Origin: Clostridiaceae bacterium
GTDB lineage: Bacteria > Bacillota > Clostridia > Oscillospirales > Acutalibacteraceae
NCBI GenBank assembly: GCA_016288315.1
Contig: JAEEYU010000056.1
Span: 1-62,369, forward strand
Direction of reading: 5' to 3'
Length of the DNA: 62,369 nucleotides
The notes under the pieces are model-generated. The model worked only from the letters and a program-made list of their open reading frames with translations. It did no database searches and was not told where the DNA came from. Both the position numbers and the translations under genes were made by a program. Of this stretch, positions 16,884 to 25,288 are shown in pieces. Numbering within the stretch: the stretch's first letter is position 1; each line of letters starts with the position of its first letter.

Positions 16884-18390
16884 TTTCAGCCAGCTCCTTT
16901 GATTTTTCTTCTCTCAGGTTGCGCATTTCAAGAAGTTCAGCATAAATCTTCTCTTTATTCTTACCGCTGTAATTATCAAACAGGAAACAGAGAGCGGGAA
17001 GAATGTTGCCGAGGAAACCGCAGAGAGAAACAATTTTATATATTCCCGAGATTGTTGATGCACTCTGCACCGGCTTTGAGCCGTCGGCAAGGTTGTTGGT
17101 CTGATATCTGATGATTTTGAACAGAATATTATAAAGATTCTCTTTAACAAGAGCGTTGAATTTGCCGACAATGTTCTGTGTGGCGGAAAGCAAGCCGTCG
17201 CTGCGGATGGGTAAACCGTATTTTTTTTCGGAGAACCATTCCATATAATCGGTTGAATCGGCAACAATGATTTTGCGAGCCGCTCCCTGCGCGGCGTTGG
17301 GCATACCCGCAAGGGCTATGCAGGCGCCGATGACGGTTTTCTTTTTGCGGATGCCGGGCACGGTAAAGCCGAGATTAAGCGCCGATAATATCGCATAGAA
17401 AAACGCCGTGTAGGAATAGCCGCCGACAAGCATTGACTTTGCGGAAATCTTTTTGCCTACAAAGGGAACCGCCATAAGACCCACATAAGAGATTGCACCG
17501 CTTATTGTGCCTACAACTGTCTGCAGGTGGTAGGCGTCAAGCACATCCTCATAGAAGAAGGGAAGAATTTTATAAGTAATCTGCCTTATAAGCTCAAATA
17601 CGGTTGCGAGCTGAAGAACAACAAACGGTCTGTTATGAACAATTACATTGAGGTTTCTTTTGTCAAATTTTACTCTTTCTTCTTTGCCTGATTTTTCGGA
17701 AGGAGTGTAGAATGCAACTCTCTCCTGAATAGTCATATAAGGAGCATACATTGCCGCAACGCCTATTATGCAGAATCCGAGTGCGACAAAGAAATAAGTC
17801 CATCTCTGCCTGAGAGCGTCATCGCCCGCCATTTTGACAAGAACGGGTATTATTCCGCCCGGAAGCATTGAGCCGAGAGTGGATGCAATCGCCTCAAAGG
17901 TGAAAAACTTTTTTCTGTCGGGAGGGTTCGACACCATTTTAAGACCGAGGGTGTTGAGCGCTATGTCATAAAAAGTGTCAACAACCGAAAAGAAAATGCT
18001 GAAAAACAGAGTCCAGATAAAATTGTATAAGCTGCTGCTTGTGGGAACGACGAACATCAGCATTGATGAGACGGCGAACGGAACGGGAGCGACAAAAAGA
18101 GCTGTGCGAAGGTTGCTCCGTTTGCCTCTTGAGGGCATATCATAAAGAGTGCCTGCCACGGGAGGAATGAAGAAGCCGAGTATAGTGCTGATGTTGCCTT
18201 TTAACAGGAGCATATTGTTTGTAAGCCCCATATAGTTGCGGTTGAATTTGTCCGCAAATGTTTCGGTGCTGTCCTGCCCCATAGCGTTGCCGAAAATACC
18301 GCCCGCAAAACCCAGCTGTTCCTTGTTGGAAACGGATTCATTGTCGAGGTATGTCCGCTTGAGACCCAGCGCCATTGATTTAACCGACAT
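16867..18390 (-). CDS. MFS / GPH-type sugar transporter
   Basis: 507 residues with about twelve membrane segments. It resembles the glycoside-pentoside-hexuronide cation symporter branch (MFS_2). Evidence is the early Gly-rich LGFAGGIFGNAMGQ stretch, the FFIPPVAGTLYD loop with conserved Asp after the second segment and the basic DMPSRGKRSNLR loop. Long cytoplasmic loops (about 215-235 and the charged C terminus from 470) are rich in Lys and Glu. The substrate is probably the glycoside cleaved by the overlapping GH31 gene (inference). A GGGTG ribosome site precedes the ATG. A second member of this family lies at 33591-35060. Confidence 0.82.
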   Translation of the reverse strand: MSVKSMALGLKRTYLDNESVSNKEQLGFAGGIFGNAMGQDSTETFADKFNRNYMGLTNNMLLLKGNISTILGFFIPPVAGTLYDMPSRGKRSNLRTALFVAPVPFAVSSMLMFVVPTSSSLYNFIWTLFFSIFFSVVDTFYDIALNTLGLKMVSNPPDRKKFFTFEAIASTLGSMLPGGIIPVLVKMAGDDALRQRWTYFFVALGFCIIGVAAMYAPYMTIQERVAFYTPSEKSGKEERVKFDKRNLNVIVHNRPFVVLQLATVFELIRQITYKILPFFYEDVLDAYHLQTVVGTISGAISYVGLMAVPFVGKKISAKSMLVGGYSYTAFFYAILSALNLGFTVPGIRKKKTVIGACIALAGMPNAAQGAARKIIVADSTDYMEWFSEKKYGLPIRSDGLLSATQNIVGKFNALVKENLYNILFKIIRYQTNNLADGSKPVQSASTISGIYKIVSLCGFLGNILPALCFLFDNYSGKNKEKIYAELLEMRNLREEKSKELAENDATV

Positions 18391-18424
18391 GTTTGTTCAC
18401 CCTTCACAAATATAATCGTAAATA

Positions 18425-18453
18425 TAGTATCATATTTATCAAAATCTTTCAAT
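18425..18453 (-). promoter_or_regulatory. Promoter of the transporter-GH31-phosphoesterase operon
   Basis: On the minus strand TTGAAA (18453-18448), 17-base spacer ending in TATGA, TACTAT (18430-18425). Confidence 0.7.
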
Positions 18454-18528
18454 GTTTTTATTTGAAATCAGAATTAAGACGGGATATTGAACATAAACCT
18501 GCAGATTGTATTGTTTTGGACTGCAAGA

Positions 18529-18557
18529 TTGAATAATAAAAGAATATATGATAATAT
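18529..18557 (+). promoter_or_regulatory. Promoter of the Gfo/Idh/MocA gene
   Basis: TTGAAT (18529-18534), 17-base spacer ending in TATGA, TAATAT (18552-18557). The AT-rich gap between the two divergent genes (18391-18630) holds this and the opposite promoter plus an imperfect direct repeat CTGCAGATTG / CTGCAAGATTG (18499 and 18521). I see nothing else in it. Confidence 0.65.
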
Positions 18558-18630
18558 TTTGAAAGAATTAAGCAGACATTTTATATGTAATCAATTTCAA
18601 ATAATAATTACCGATATCAGGAGAAACGAC

Positions 18631-19617
18631 ATGGAAAAAATCAGGTTCGGAATTGTGGGAACGGGAACAATCGCCCACAGATTTGCAAATGCAATCAGGA
18701 ACACTCAAGGCGCGCAGCTTGTTGCCGTTGCGTCAAGAACACGTGAAGGCGCTGCGGCGTTTTCAAAAGAATTTGACATCCCTTTGAGTTTTACGGGCTA
18801 TGAGTCAATGGCAGAGTCGGACTGCATTGATGCGGCATACATAGCCGTTCCGCACTCCGGGCACATCGGATGCTCGATGCTGATGATGAACAACGGCAAG
18901 CACGTGCTTTGTGAAAAACCGATGGCGGTAAATGCGCGTGAAGCGGAAATGATGTTTGACTGCGCAGAAAAAAACGGTGTTTTTCTGATGGAGGCAATGT
19001 GGGCGCGGCTTGTGCCGGGAACATTGAAAATGCTTGAGCTTGTTGCAGACGGAGCGCTCGGCGACATTCTCGGAGTTGAGGGAAAATTCTGCTACACAAT
19101 GGATGAGGATGAAATGAATCACCACATTTTCAAACAGGAGAACGGCGGCGGTTCACTGCTTGACGTCGGCTGTTACGGGCTTAACTTTGCAAGCTGGTTC
19201 CTCGGCGATGAAATTGAGCACATCAGCGCAGAGGCGGATTTTTATAACGGCACGGACTGCCACACCTGCGTGCTTCTGAAATACAAAAGCGGCGCAATAG
19301 CGGATATATCAAGCGCAACTCTGCTCAAAAAGCCGAACGAGGGTTATGTTTACGGCACAAAGGGATATGCCCGGCTTGAAAGATTCTACGCCCCGCAGGA
19401 GATTATTCTGAACACGGAGGATTCGGGCGAGCGGCGCATATCCGTCCCTTATGCGGGCAACGGTTTTGAAGAGCAGATTGAGCATTTTTGCAGTTGCATA
19501 AAAAAAGGGCTGAGCGAAAGCCCGGTTATAACTCACGCTCACACGCTGAAAATAATATCTCTCACGGACAGAATAAGAAAAATAATTTCTCTCGAATACC
19601 CGCAGGATAAAGAGTAA
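18631..19617 (+). CDS. Gfo/Idh/MocA family NAD(P)-dependent oxidoreductase
   Basis: 328 residues. A Rossmann domain opens with RFGIVGTGTIAHRF. The catalytic Lys is in VLCEKPMAVNAREAE near residue 95. The second domain starts with EAMWARLVPGTLKM, a form I associate with the dihydrodiol/xylose dehydrogenase-like subgroup. It probably oxidises or reduces a sugar or polyol in the cytoplasm. The frame is open back to 18487, but CAGGAG at 18618-18623 points to the ATG at 18631. It is divergent from the sugar transporter operon, which may indicate the same sugar pathway (inference). Confidence 0.87.
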   Translation: MEKIRFGIVGTGTIAHRFANAIRNTQGAQLVAVASRTREGAAAFSKEFDIPLSFTGYESMAESDCIDAAYIAVPHSGHIGCSMLMMNNGKHVLCEKPMAVNAREAEMMFDCAEKNGVFLMEAMWARLVPGTLKMLELVADGALGDILGVEGKFCYTMDEDEMNHHIFKQENGGGSLLDVGCYGLNFASWFLGDEIEHISAEADFYNGTDCHTCVLLKYKSGAIADISSATLLKKPNEGYVYGTKGYARLERFYAPQEIILNTEDSGERRISVPYAGNGFEEQIEHFCSCIKKGLSESPVITHAHTLKIISLTDRIRKIISLEYPQDKE

Positions 19618-19641
19618 TACAGTTAAAAAACGATATAGAAA

Positions 19642-19683
19642 AAGGACTGCAGACATTTTACTGTCTGCAGTCCTTGGTTTTTA
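19642..19683. terminator. Bidirectional terminator
   Basis: A perfect 14-pair stem, AAGGACTGCAGACA (19642-19655) with TGTCTGCAGTCCTT (19662-19675), 6-base loop, T-run after it and A-run before it. It lies between convergent genes and almost touches the stop of the protease gene at 19681. Confidence 0.93.
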
Positions 19684-22104
19684 ATTCTCGGGAATTACCG
19701 GAGTCCAGTATTCATTGTTGTAAGCATCTGTCAGGAGGTAGGTTGCGGAGCATTTACCGGAATCTATTATGACATTTGATATTGTATTGCTGCCGTTATA
19801 AGTTACGACATCTCCCATAAGGTAACTGTCCTGATATGTTCCGTCGTAGGTGTAATAATCGCAGATAAACTCGATTTTGTCGCCTTCGGCAAGGGCTTCA
19901 ACACCTTTTGCGATTGTTTCCGTTTCGCCTTTTGTGTAAACAAAACGTGCGCCTGCGATATATCCTTTGGGATTGGCGTTGTCAAATACAAGTATGAGTT
20001 CTGCTCTTTCACCGTTTACCATAACGGGAACATAACCTGTAATTGAATAATTTGTGCCGTCGTCGAAGGTGTCGGTGTAATAATACGGAACGGGCTGGTT
20101 GTCGATTGCAATCCAGGTGCCGTCAAAATCGCTGACAAGCTCGCCGTTCTCGGTTATTCTGTAAACATTGTCAAGACCGAGGTCGATATAACCCTCACCG
20201 TCGTCATAGAAAACATTGAGAGCAAGCGAGTGAATCTGCTTCCACTGATTATCGTTGAGCGCGAGCTGATAATCATCACCGTTTTTGACCCAGACGAAAT
20301 ATGAAGTATCCAGCTGATTTTCTGAAATTACTTCAACCGCATTGTCAACGTCAAAGCTGCGCTGACCGCCGAGAAGTGCGCCTGCAAGCGACAGAAGCGA
20401 ACCGGCACCCGATGCCGAAGAAGCGCTCTGCGAGGGGCTTGCCTGCGGCGCAGTGCCGCCGCCCATAAGTGCGGTTAAGAGTGAAGTAATATCAATACTT
20501 GATGCCGGAGACTGACCTGAATAACTGCCCTGAAGGGAAGGAAGGGGCGATGAGGGCTGCTGGCTGTTTGCTACTACCTGACCTGAAAGCTCGAGGTTTG
20601 CAAACGAACGGACGCAGTCGGTATAGCTGCTGTCCATCCCCATTGCTTCATACGCCTTGACAGCATTTGCAACCCTTGAAGTTTTGTTGTAAGGGAAATA
20701 GATAGCAAGACCGTAGGCGTTGGTAATTGAAGAAGATGTATTGTTATATTTTACCGCGCCGAGAACAGCATCTGCGAGCGCTTTTGAATCATCGGTGTTA
20801 AGCTTGTTTGCAAGGTCAACAATATCAATCTGGTCGGTTTTGTTTCTTGTTGCAAATTCTCTTGTTTTTGAGCGGGCATCTGAAACAACTTTATAATCCT
20901 TGCTGTTGATAAGCTGTGCCGTTTCAACGGCAAAATCTCTGAAAACAGAAGGAACGGTAGCGGTAAGCTCGGCAAGGTCTGTTACGGAAAGAGTGGTTTT
21001 CTGCCCCGGGCATCTCTGGTTGCAGTATGATACAAAATCATCAACTATGATTTTGCCGAGTTCGATGGTTGATATTGCGGGATTTCTCGCAAGATTGTTG
21101 AGCCAGTTGGTGTAATACCAGCCGACACCTGGCTCTGTTTCTTCCGAGCCGATAAGGTAATCGGCATAGGGTGCGAGTGTCAGCGCACTTTCAAGCGTGC
21201 CCATAAGGCAGGCATCAAAGCCGATAAAATCGAACGTCTGGCCGGATGCCTTCAAGGCGTCGCCTATACCTTTGAGCGACAGAGACCCTGCCTGCTGATT
21301 TCTTTCATCATAGCCGAAGCCGGAAATTGAACCGCCGCCGTGATCCCACAGAATAAGCATATTTCTGTTGGCGGGGTAGTTCTTTCTGCAGTAATTGATA
21401 AAGCGGGTAAGAGTGGTTGCCCTTGTCATCGGGTCGGAGCCGTCGTTCCTGACAAGGCAGGTCATACGCCCGTTGTGGATTTTATAAATCTGGTTGACGG
21501 AATTGCTTATTCCGGCTGTTCTCCAGTTCCTGCAGCCTCCTGTATAAACAATGACATCAACATTGCCGTTGAGTGTGGCAGCCGCCATTTCTTTCATATC
21601 GGAGCTTGCCATACCGCTCTTTGACTCAAGGTCGGTGCCGCACATATAGACCATTACGGTGGCGTGGTCTGCTCCGCCGCCTTTTATAACGGTTTTTTTC
21701 TGAGCGGCGCCCGATGAAACGGAAGTGTTGAGAACACGTCTGTTGTCATTATCCCATTTTTCAGACATTGTGCTGTTTGTAAAACCGCTGAAAATGCCTG
21801 AGCCCGGTGCTGACGGAGCGGACGGTGTCTGGCTGCCGCCGCCAAAAAGACTGTTGATGCCGAAGCCGCCGCCGAAAAGGAGGGCAAGGATAATGCCGAT
21901 TATTCCAATGCGTTTGCCTCCGCCGCCTGAGCGGTGCGGTGTTCCGCCGGAGGGCGGACCGCCGGACGGAGAGCCCTGCTGATTTCTGCCCTGATAACCG
22001 TCTTTTTTGCCTACGGGACCTGTGCCGAGACCTTCGCCGCGTTTTTCTATGGGTTTACCGTAACCGGTAACATTTTTTTCACGGCCTCTGGGTTGCTGAT
22101 CCAT
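19681..22104 (-). CDS. Membrane-anchored clostripain-family (C11) cysteine protease
   Basis: 807 residues. A Pro/Gly-rich cytoplasmic leader (1-64) precedes one membrane segment (about 66-88), giving an N-in, C-out protein. The C11 domain (about 147-510) has ATVMVYMCGTDLES, the catalytic His255 in LWDHGGGSISGFGYDE and Cys299 in FDACLMGTLES. Such proteases cut after Lys or Arg and usually mature by self-cleavage. A Ser/Pro/Ala-rich spacer (about 515-600) leads to a beta-rich C-terminal domain of unknown role. A GGGGGAT ribosome site precedes the ATG. It could process surface or secreted proteins; its target is unknown. Confidence 0.9.
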   Translation of the reverse strand: MDQQPRGREKNVTGYGKPIEKRGEGLGTGPVGKKDGYQGRNQQGSPSGGPPSGGTPHRSGGGGKRIGIIGIILALLFGGGFGINSLFGGGSQTPSAPSAPGSGIFSGFTNSTMSEKWDNDNRRVLNTSVSSGAAQKKTVIKGGGADHATVMVYMCGTDLESKSGMASSDMKEMAAATLNGNVDVIVYTGGCRNWRTAGISNSVNQIYKIHNGRMTCLVRNDGSDPMTRATTLTRFINYCRKNYPANRNMLILWDHGGGSISGFGYDERNQQAGSLSLKGIGDALKASGQTFDFIGFDACLMGTLESALTLAPYADYLIGSEETEPGVGWYYTNWLNNLARNPAISTIELGKIIVDDFVSYCNQRCPGQKTTLSVTDLAELTATVPSVFRDFAVETAQLINSKDYKVVSDARSKTREFATRNKTDQIDIVDLANKLNTDDSKALADAVLGAVKYNNTSSSITNAYGLAIYFPYNKTSRVANAVKAYEAMGMDSSYTDCVRSFANLELSGQVVANSQQPSSPLPSLQGSYSGQSPASSIDITSLLTALMGGGTAPQASPSQSASSASGAGSLLSLAGALLGGQRSFDVDNAVEVISENQLDTSYFVWVKNGDDYQLALNDNQWKQIHSLALNVFYDDGEGYIDLGLDNVYRITENGELVSDFDGTWIAIDNQPVPYYYTDTFDDGTNYSITGYVPVMVNGERAELILVFDNANPKGYIAGARFVYTKGETETIAKGVEALAEGDKIEFICDYYTYDGTYQDSYLMGDVVTYNGSNTISNVIIDSGKCSATYLLTDAYNNEYWTPVIPEN

Positions 22105-22134
22105 AATAATCCCCCTGTCATATATTATAATGAT

Positions 22135-22164
22135 ATTATATTTTTATTGCTGTTGAATTGTCAA
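22135..22164 (-). promoter_or_regulatory. Promoter of the C11 protease gene
   Basis: On the minus strand TTGACA (22164-22159), 18-base spacer, TATAAT (22140-22135). Confidence 0.65.
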
Positions 22165-22181
22165 TACAATTAATTTAAAGA

Positions 22182-23024
22182 TTACTGTGTTTTTGAATAG
22201 TGCACTATGTTTGTGCAAATCATTTTGTCATAATCAATAAGGTGAAAAAGAGAGCCGTCGGGCAGCGGATAAACGCAGATATCTTCCGCTTCATTGTCAT
22301 AATTCGGAAGGTGGCGCTCAAATTCAACCCGGACCGTTCCGTCTTCGGGATTCACAGACAGAACCTGCTCGTCTGTGCTGTGCGATACATCGTATGACAG
22401 ATAAAGAACGCCCTCATAAACAGAGCCGCCCTGAATTCTGTTGACGGTTTCGCTCAGCTGAATTGTTTTAACAAGCTGCATTGAATCGAGACTGTAAACA
22501 AGAATCTCATTTACGTCGTCGAACTTTGACGTATATAGCAGGCGGTTCTCTCTGTCAACTGCAAGCCAGGGAATTCCGTCGGTAAGGTGCCCGCTTGTAA
22601 AATCATAATACTCGCCGGTGTATTCAAGGGTTTTGCAGTCGTAAACCAGCACAAAATTATATTCGTAGCCGTCCCCTTCGACTGCGGCATAGATTTTACC
22701 GTCTGCACAGTCAATTCCGCCGATGTGGTTGCTGTTGTATTTTTGCCTGAACTCATCCGGAATTGAAGAGGAAACTCTTTTGAGGCATTTCATATTGAGG
22801 TCAAATTTTGCAAGACCGGTCAGACCGACGGCGGTCAATGAACCGGATGTATAAAAATATTCGCCGTCGCAGCAAAGCCCCTGCCCCGCAAACATTGAGA
22901 CGGTCGGGGCGAGCTTTTCTTTTCTGACAAGCCCGTAACCTTCTGAGACGGTTGTTTTACCGAGCCCGAGGATATATGTTATTATCAGAATAAACGAGGT
23001 AAATGCCGAGACAATACTTTTCAT
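22182..23024 (-). CDS. Exported protein with beta-propeller-like repeats, function unknown
   Basis: 280 residues. A hydrophobic N terminus (about 1-22) acts as signal or anchor. The remainder shows recurring blocks such as LCCDGEYFYTSG, GIDCADGKIYAAVEG, WLAVDRENRLLYTSK and GGSVYEGVLYLSYD, each with a small residue, Asp/Glu and an aromatic pair, like blades of a propeller. I find no catalytic motif. The frame is open to 23075, but a GGTGGAG site at 23038-23032 sets the ATG at 23024. A TATAAT at 23052-23047 is its likely -10 box, though the -35 spacing is short. Confidence 0.65.
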   Translation of the reverse strand: MKSIVSAFTSFILIITYILGLGKTTVSEGYGLVRKEKLAPTVSMFAGQGLCCDGEYFYTSGSLTAVGLTGLAKFDLNMKCLKRVSSSIPDEFRQKYNSNHIGGIDCADGKIYAAVEGDGYEYNFVLVYDCKTLEYTGEYYDFTSGHLTDGIPWLAVDRENRLLYTSKFDDVNEILVYSLDSMQLVKTIQLSETVNRIQGGSVYEGVLYLSYDVSHSTDEQVLSVNPEDGTVRVEFERHLPNYDNEAEDICVYPLPDGSLFHLIDYDKMICTNIVHYSKTQ

Positions 23025-23075
23025 ATTAAACTCCACCTTTATGTAAAGATTATAACTTTTTGAGGATTTTTTCAA

Positions 23076-23115
23076 GATTTATGCCCGTTTCCGGAAATAA
23101 AAATGAGCATAAATC
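23076..23115. repeat. Inverted repeat with central palindrome between divergent genes
   Basis: GATTTATGC (23076-23084) pairs perfectly with GCATAAATC (23107-23115). Between them lies TTTCCGGAAA (23088-23097), a perfect ten-base palindrome. It lies between the start of the gene at 23024 and the promoter at 23129-23157. It could be an operator for both genes; no protein is known to bind it. Confidence 0.5.
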
Positions 23116-23128
23116 AGTGTTTTTATAT

Positions 23129-23157
23129 TTGACAAAGGAAAAATAATGTGGTTTAAT
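23129..23157 (+). promoter_or_regulatory. Promoter of the YegP-like gene
   Basis: TTGACA (23129-23134), 17-base spacer, TTTAAT (23152-23157). Confidence 0.65.
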
Positions 23158-23205
23158 TTAACAAAAGGGATGTGCAATCCCGAAAATATTACGGAGGAGT
23201 TTATT

Positions 23206-23574
23206 ATGGGAAAATTTGAAGTAAAGAAAGTCAAAACCGGCATCAAGTTCAATCTCAAAGCAGGCAACGGCGAAATAATCGCCACAAGCGAAGTTTATTC
23301 GTCAGAAAAATCCTGCCTCAACGGCATTGAGAGCGTTCGCAAAAACTGCGTAGCCGACATTGAAGACCAGACCGTAGAAGGATTTGAAAAGCTCAAGAAT
23401 CCGAAGTTTGAGATTTATGTTGACAAAGCAGGCGAGTTCAGATTCCGTCTTAAAGCAAAGAACGGCGAGACAATTGTCGCCAGCGAGGGCTACAAGGCAA
23501 AGGCAAGCTGCAAGAAGGGCATTGAAAGCGTAAAGAAGAACGCACCCGAAGCAGCAGTTGTAAACGCTGAATAG
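23206..23574 (+). CDS. YegP-like protein, two DUF1508 repeats
   Basis: 122 residues, cytoplasmic. Two tandem copies of a short beta-beta-alpha unit are visible. The first is about residues 3-51 (FEVKKVKTGIKFNLKAGNGE, then CLNGIESVRKN). The second is about 66-112 (FEIYVDKAGEFRFRLKAKNG, then CKKGIESVKKN). This matches the small DUF1508/YegP family, whose function is not established. The protein is rich in Lys. The frame is open to 23146, but GGAGGAG at 23193-23199 sets the ATG at 23206. Confidence 0.85.
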   Translation: MGKFEVKKVKTGIKFNLKAGNGEIIATSEVYSSEKSCLNGIESVRKNCVADIEDQTVEGFEKLKNPKFEIYVDKAGEFRFRLKAKNGETIVASEGYKAKASCKKGIESVKKNAPEAAVVNAE

Positions 23575-23595
23575 TTTTATCTGAAAACGGCATTT

Positions 23596-23627
23596 GCGGG
23601 TTATGCATAAGCTAACCCGCATTTTTT
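23596..23627 (+). terminator. Terminator after the YegP-like gene
   Basis: GCGGGTTA (23596-23603) with TAACCCGC (23613-23620), then A and six T. The next gene has its ribosome site only 7 bases downstream, which leaves no room for a promoter after it. Confidence 0.85.
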
Positions 23628-23642
23628 ATATCCGGAGGCAAT

Positions 23643-24413
23643 ATGATTATTGTAAGAATACTTATATTTGCCGTGTCGGTTTTATGTTTTGTGTTAAATA
23701 TTAACCCGTTTATCACAACGGGCGAAGTAAACTCAGGGCTTATTACCGGAATCGGCGCGGGAGTTCTGCTGTTTTTATACGGCTTGTTTTTCAGGAGCAT
23801 AAACAACCTTGTTGTAATAATATGGAAAAACACTGCGGGTAAAATCATTTTGTCGGCAGTAGCGGTAATGACGGCAGTTTGTTTATGGATCGGCGGGGTG
23901 ACGCTCACAAAAATCATAGCAAAGAGCAGACCGTCGGAACACAGGACGGAATACATAATTGTTCTGGGCTGCAGAGTTTATTCGGACAGACCCGGAATAT
24001 TTCTGACAAAAAGAATCAACGCCGCCTTTGATTATCTGCAACAAAACCCCGACAGCAAAGCAATACTCTCGGGCGGTCAGGGAGAGGGCGAGGATATTTC
24101 CGAGGCGCAGTGCATGTTCAACACGCTGACGGAAAAAGGAACAGACCCTTCAAGACTGCTAATTGAAGACGAATCGAAGTCAACACTTGAAAACTTCAGA
24201 AAATCGGTTGAACTGATGAAAGAGAGCGGTGTTGACCTTGAAGAAATAACCGTTGTTACCAATGACTACCACGAATACAGGGCGTCAGAATTTGCGGAGA
24301 AATGCGGACTTAAAGCGTATTCATACCCGGCAAAAACGCCGTGGGACGGCTACCTGCCGTTTGCCGTCAGAGAGGTGTATGCGACAATAGTGCAGATATA
24401 CCTCGGAAGATAA
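23643..24413 (+). CDS. DUF218 (SanA/YdcF/ElyC-like) membrane protein
   Basis: 256 residues. Three hydrophobic segments lie in the first ~95 residues. The DUF218 domain follows: YIIVLGCRVYSDRPGIFL near 101, ILSGGQGEGEDISEA near 139, EDESKSTLENFRKS near 176 and VVTNDYHEYRA near 203. Members of this family are linked to envelope and peptidoglycan or lipid-carrier functions, but no activity is certain. A CGGAGG site at 23633-23638 sets the ATG. Expression must come by read-through of the terminator just upstream or from an internal promoter. Confidence 0.85.
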   Translation: MIIVRILIFAVSVLCFVLNINPFITTGEVNSGLITGIGAGVLLFLYGLFFRSINNLVVIIWKNTAGKIILSAVAVMTAVCLWIGGVTLTKIIAKSRPSEHRTEYIIVLGCRVYSDRPGIFLTKRINAAFDYLQQNPDSKAILSGGQGEGEDISEAQCMFNTLTEKGTDPSRLLIEDESKSTLENFRKSVELMKESGVDLEEITVVTNDYHEYRASEFAEKCGLKAYSYPAKTPWDGYLPFAVREVYATIVQIYLGR

Positions 24414-24456
24414 AAATACCCGAACACTCTGTTTTGGAATGTTCGGGTTTTGTTTT
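24413..24456. terminator. Bidirectional terminator between convergent genes
   Basis: CCCGAACA (24419-24426) pairs with TGTTCGGG (24440-24447). T-rich sequence follows on both strands. Confidence 0.85.
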
Positions 24457-25114
24457 ATGCAAAGCTTTTTATCATTCTGAAAACAATCGTCAGGCCTTTG
24501 ATACAGAGAGTTGCGAACTTTATGAAGAGGTTAAGCATCTGCGCTATATCGATTGCTGAGCCCTGATTCTGCGACTGTGTAAGCGAGGTGCTGAAATCAG
24601 TCTGAGTCTGCTGCTGACCCTGCGACGGGTCTGTTGTGCTGACCTGGGATGTTGACGAAACGCCCGAGAAATTTGGATGAATGCAACCCCAGTAGCTTCT
24701 CCAGGTGTAGTGGCCGGTGTAATTTGTAACATAGAGCTGACCGGACCAGTTCTGATGGTAGGTTGAATAATCCGACTCATAAATGGCGACGTGACCTATT
24801 TCGGAATTGGTGTAAATAAGGATATCACCCTTCTGAGGGATGCCGCCCTGAGTGCGGGTCCAGCCGGCGGGAAGCGGAGCCGTGATATAGCTTGATGCCG
24901 GGATGAGATAAGAGTTCTCACCGAGATATTCATAATAAGCGCAGATTAAATCCACACAGTAGCCGGTTCCGAAGGTTTTGCCTAAATTGGATTTGACCCA
25001 GGTGATGGCGTCATCGCTCGACTTGCTTGTTGCCGAAGCGTTGAGAGCAAACGGGCACATAAGCAGAGTGATGCATAACAATACAGCAATAATGCGTTCA
25101 GATATTTTTTTCAA
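24455..25114 (-). CDS. Secreted CHAP-domain amidase-like protein with C-terminal hydrophobic tail
   Basis: 219 residues. A signal peptide covers about 1-28 (ends NASATS). The CHAP domain (about 35-150) has the catalytic Cys in GTGYCVDLICAYY near 52 and the His in NSEIGHVAIYES near 107. Such domains hydrolyse peptidoglycan peptide or amide bonds. A Ser/Thr/Gln-rich linker (about 152-188) leads to a final hydrophobic segment of about 28 residues (AQMLNLFIKFATL onward) with Lys and Arg spaced through it. There is no LPXTG. A strong GGAGG site precedes the ATG, and the leader holds a perfect hairpin. Confidence 0.82.
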   Translation of the reverse strand: MKKISERIIAVLLCITLLMCPFALNASATSKSSDDAITWVKSNLGKTFGTGYCVDLICAYYEYLGENSYLIPASSYITAPLPAGWTRTQGGIPQKGDILIYTNSEIGHVAIYESDYSTYHQNWSGQLYVTNYTGHYTWRSYWGCIHPNFSGVSSTSQVSTTDPSQGQQQTQTDFSTSLTQSQNQGSAIDIAQMLNLFIKFATLCIKGLTIVFRMIKSFA

Positions 25115-25132
25115 TGCCTTTTCCTCCGTTTT

Positions 25133-25149
25133 GCGGAAAACTGTTCCGC
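25133..25149 (-). promoter_or_regulatory. 5' leader hairpin of the CHAP gene
   Basis: GCGGAA (25133-25138) and TTCCGC (25144-25149) form a perfect six-pair stem with a 5-base loop, just upstream of the GGAGG site of the CHAP gene. A further copy of GCGGAACA lies nearby in the same leader. Confidence 0.55.
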
Positions 25150-25173
25150 CGATTTATTTTTGTTCCGCTGTAT

Positions 25174-25202
25174 AACATAACACATTTTAATAAAAATGTC
25201 AA
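25174..25202 (-). promoter_or_regulatory. Promoter of the CHAP gene
   Basis: On the minus strand TTGACA (25202-25197), 17-base spacer ending in TGTGT, TATGTT (25179-25174). Confidence 0.65.
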
Positions 25203-25245
25203 TTAATTACAAAAAAGTTTCAAATTATTACAATTTGTAATATAT

Positions 25246-25280
25246 TAAAAATGAGGCAGGCGCACCGGAAGATGCGCCTG
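25246..25280 (-). terminator. Terminator of the GntR-ABC-CPBP operon
   Basis: CAGGCGCA (25257-25264) with TGCGCCTG (25273-25280). On the minus strand a run of five T follows a few bases later. Confidence 0.75.
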
Positions 25281-25288
25281 TGATTCGT

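Noticed and set aside
18499-18531. Direct repeat CTGCAGATTG / CTGCAAGATTG as a possible attachment site
   Set aside because: It is short and imperfect, with no integrase or mobile gene nearby, and part of it is the promoter of the next gene.
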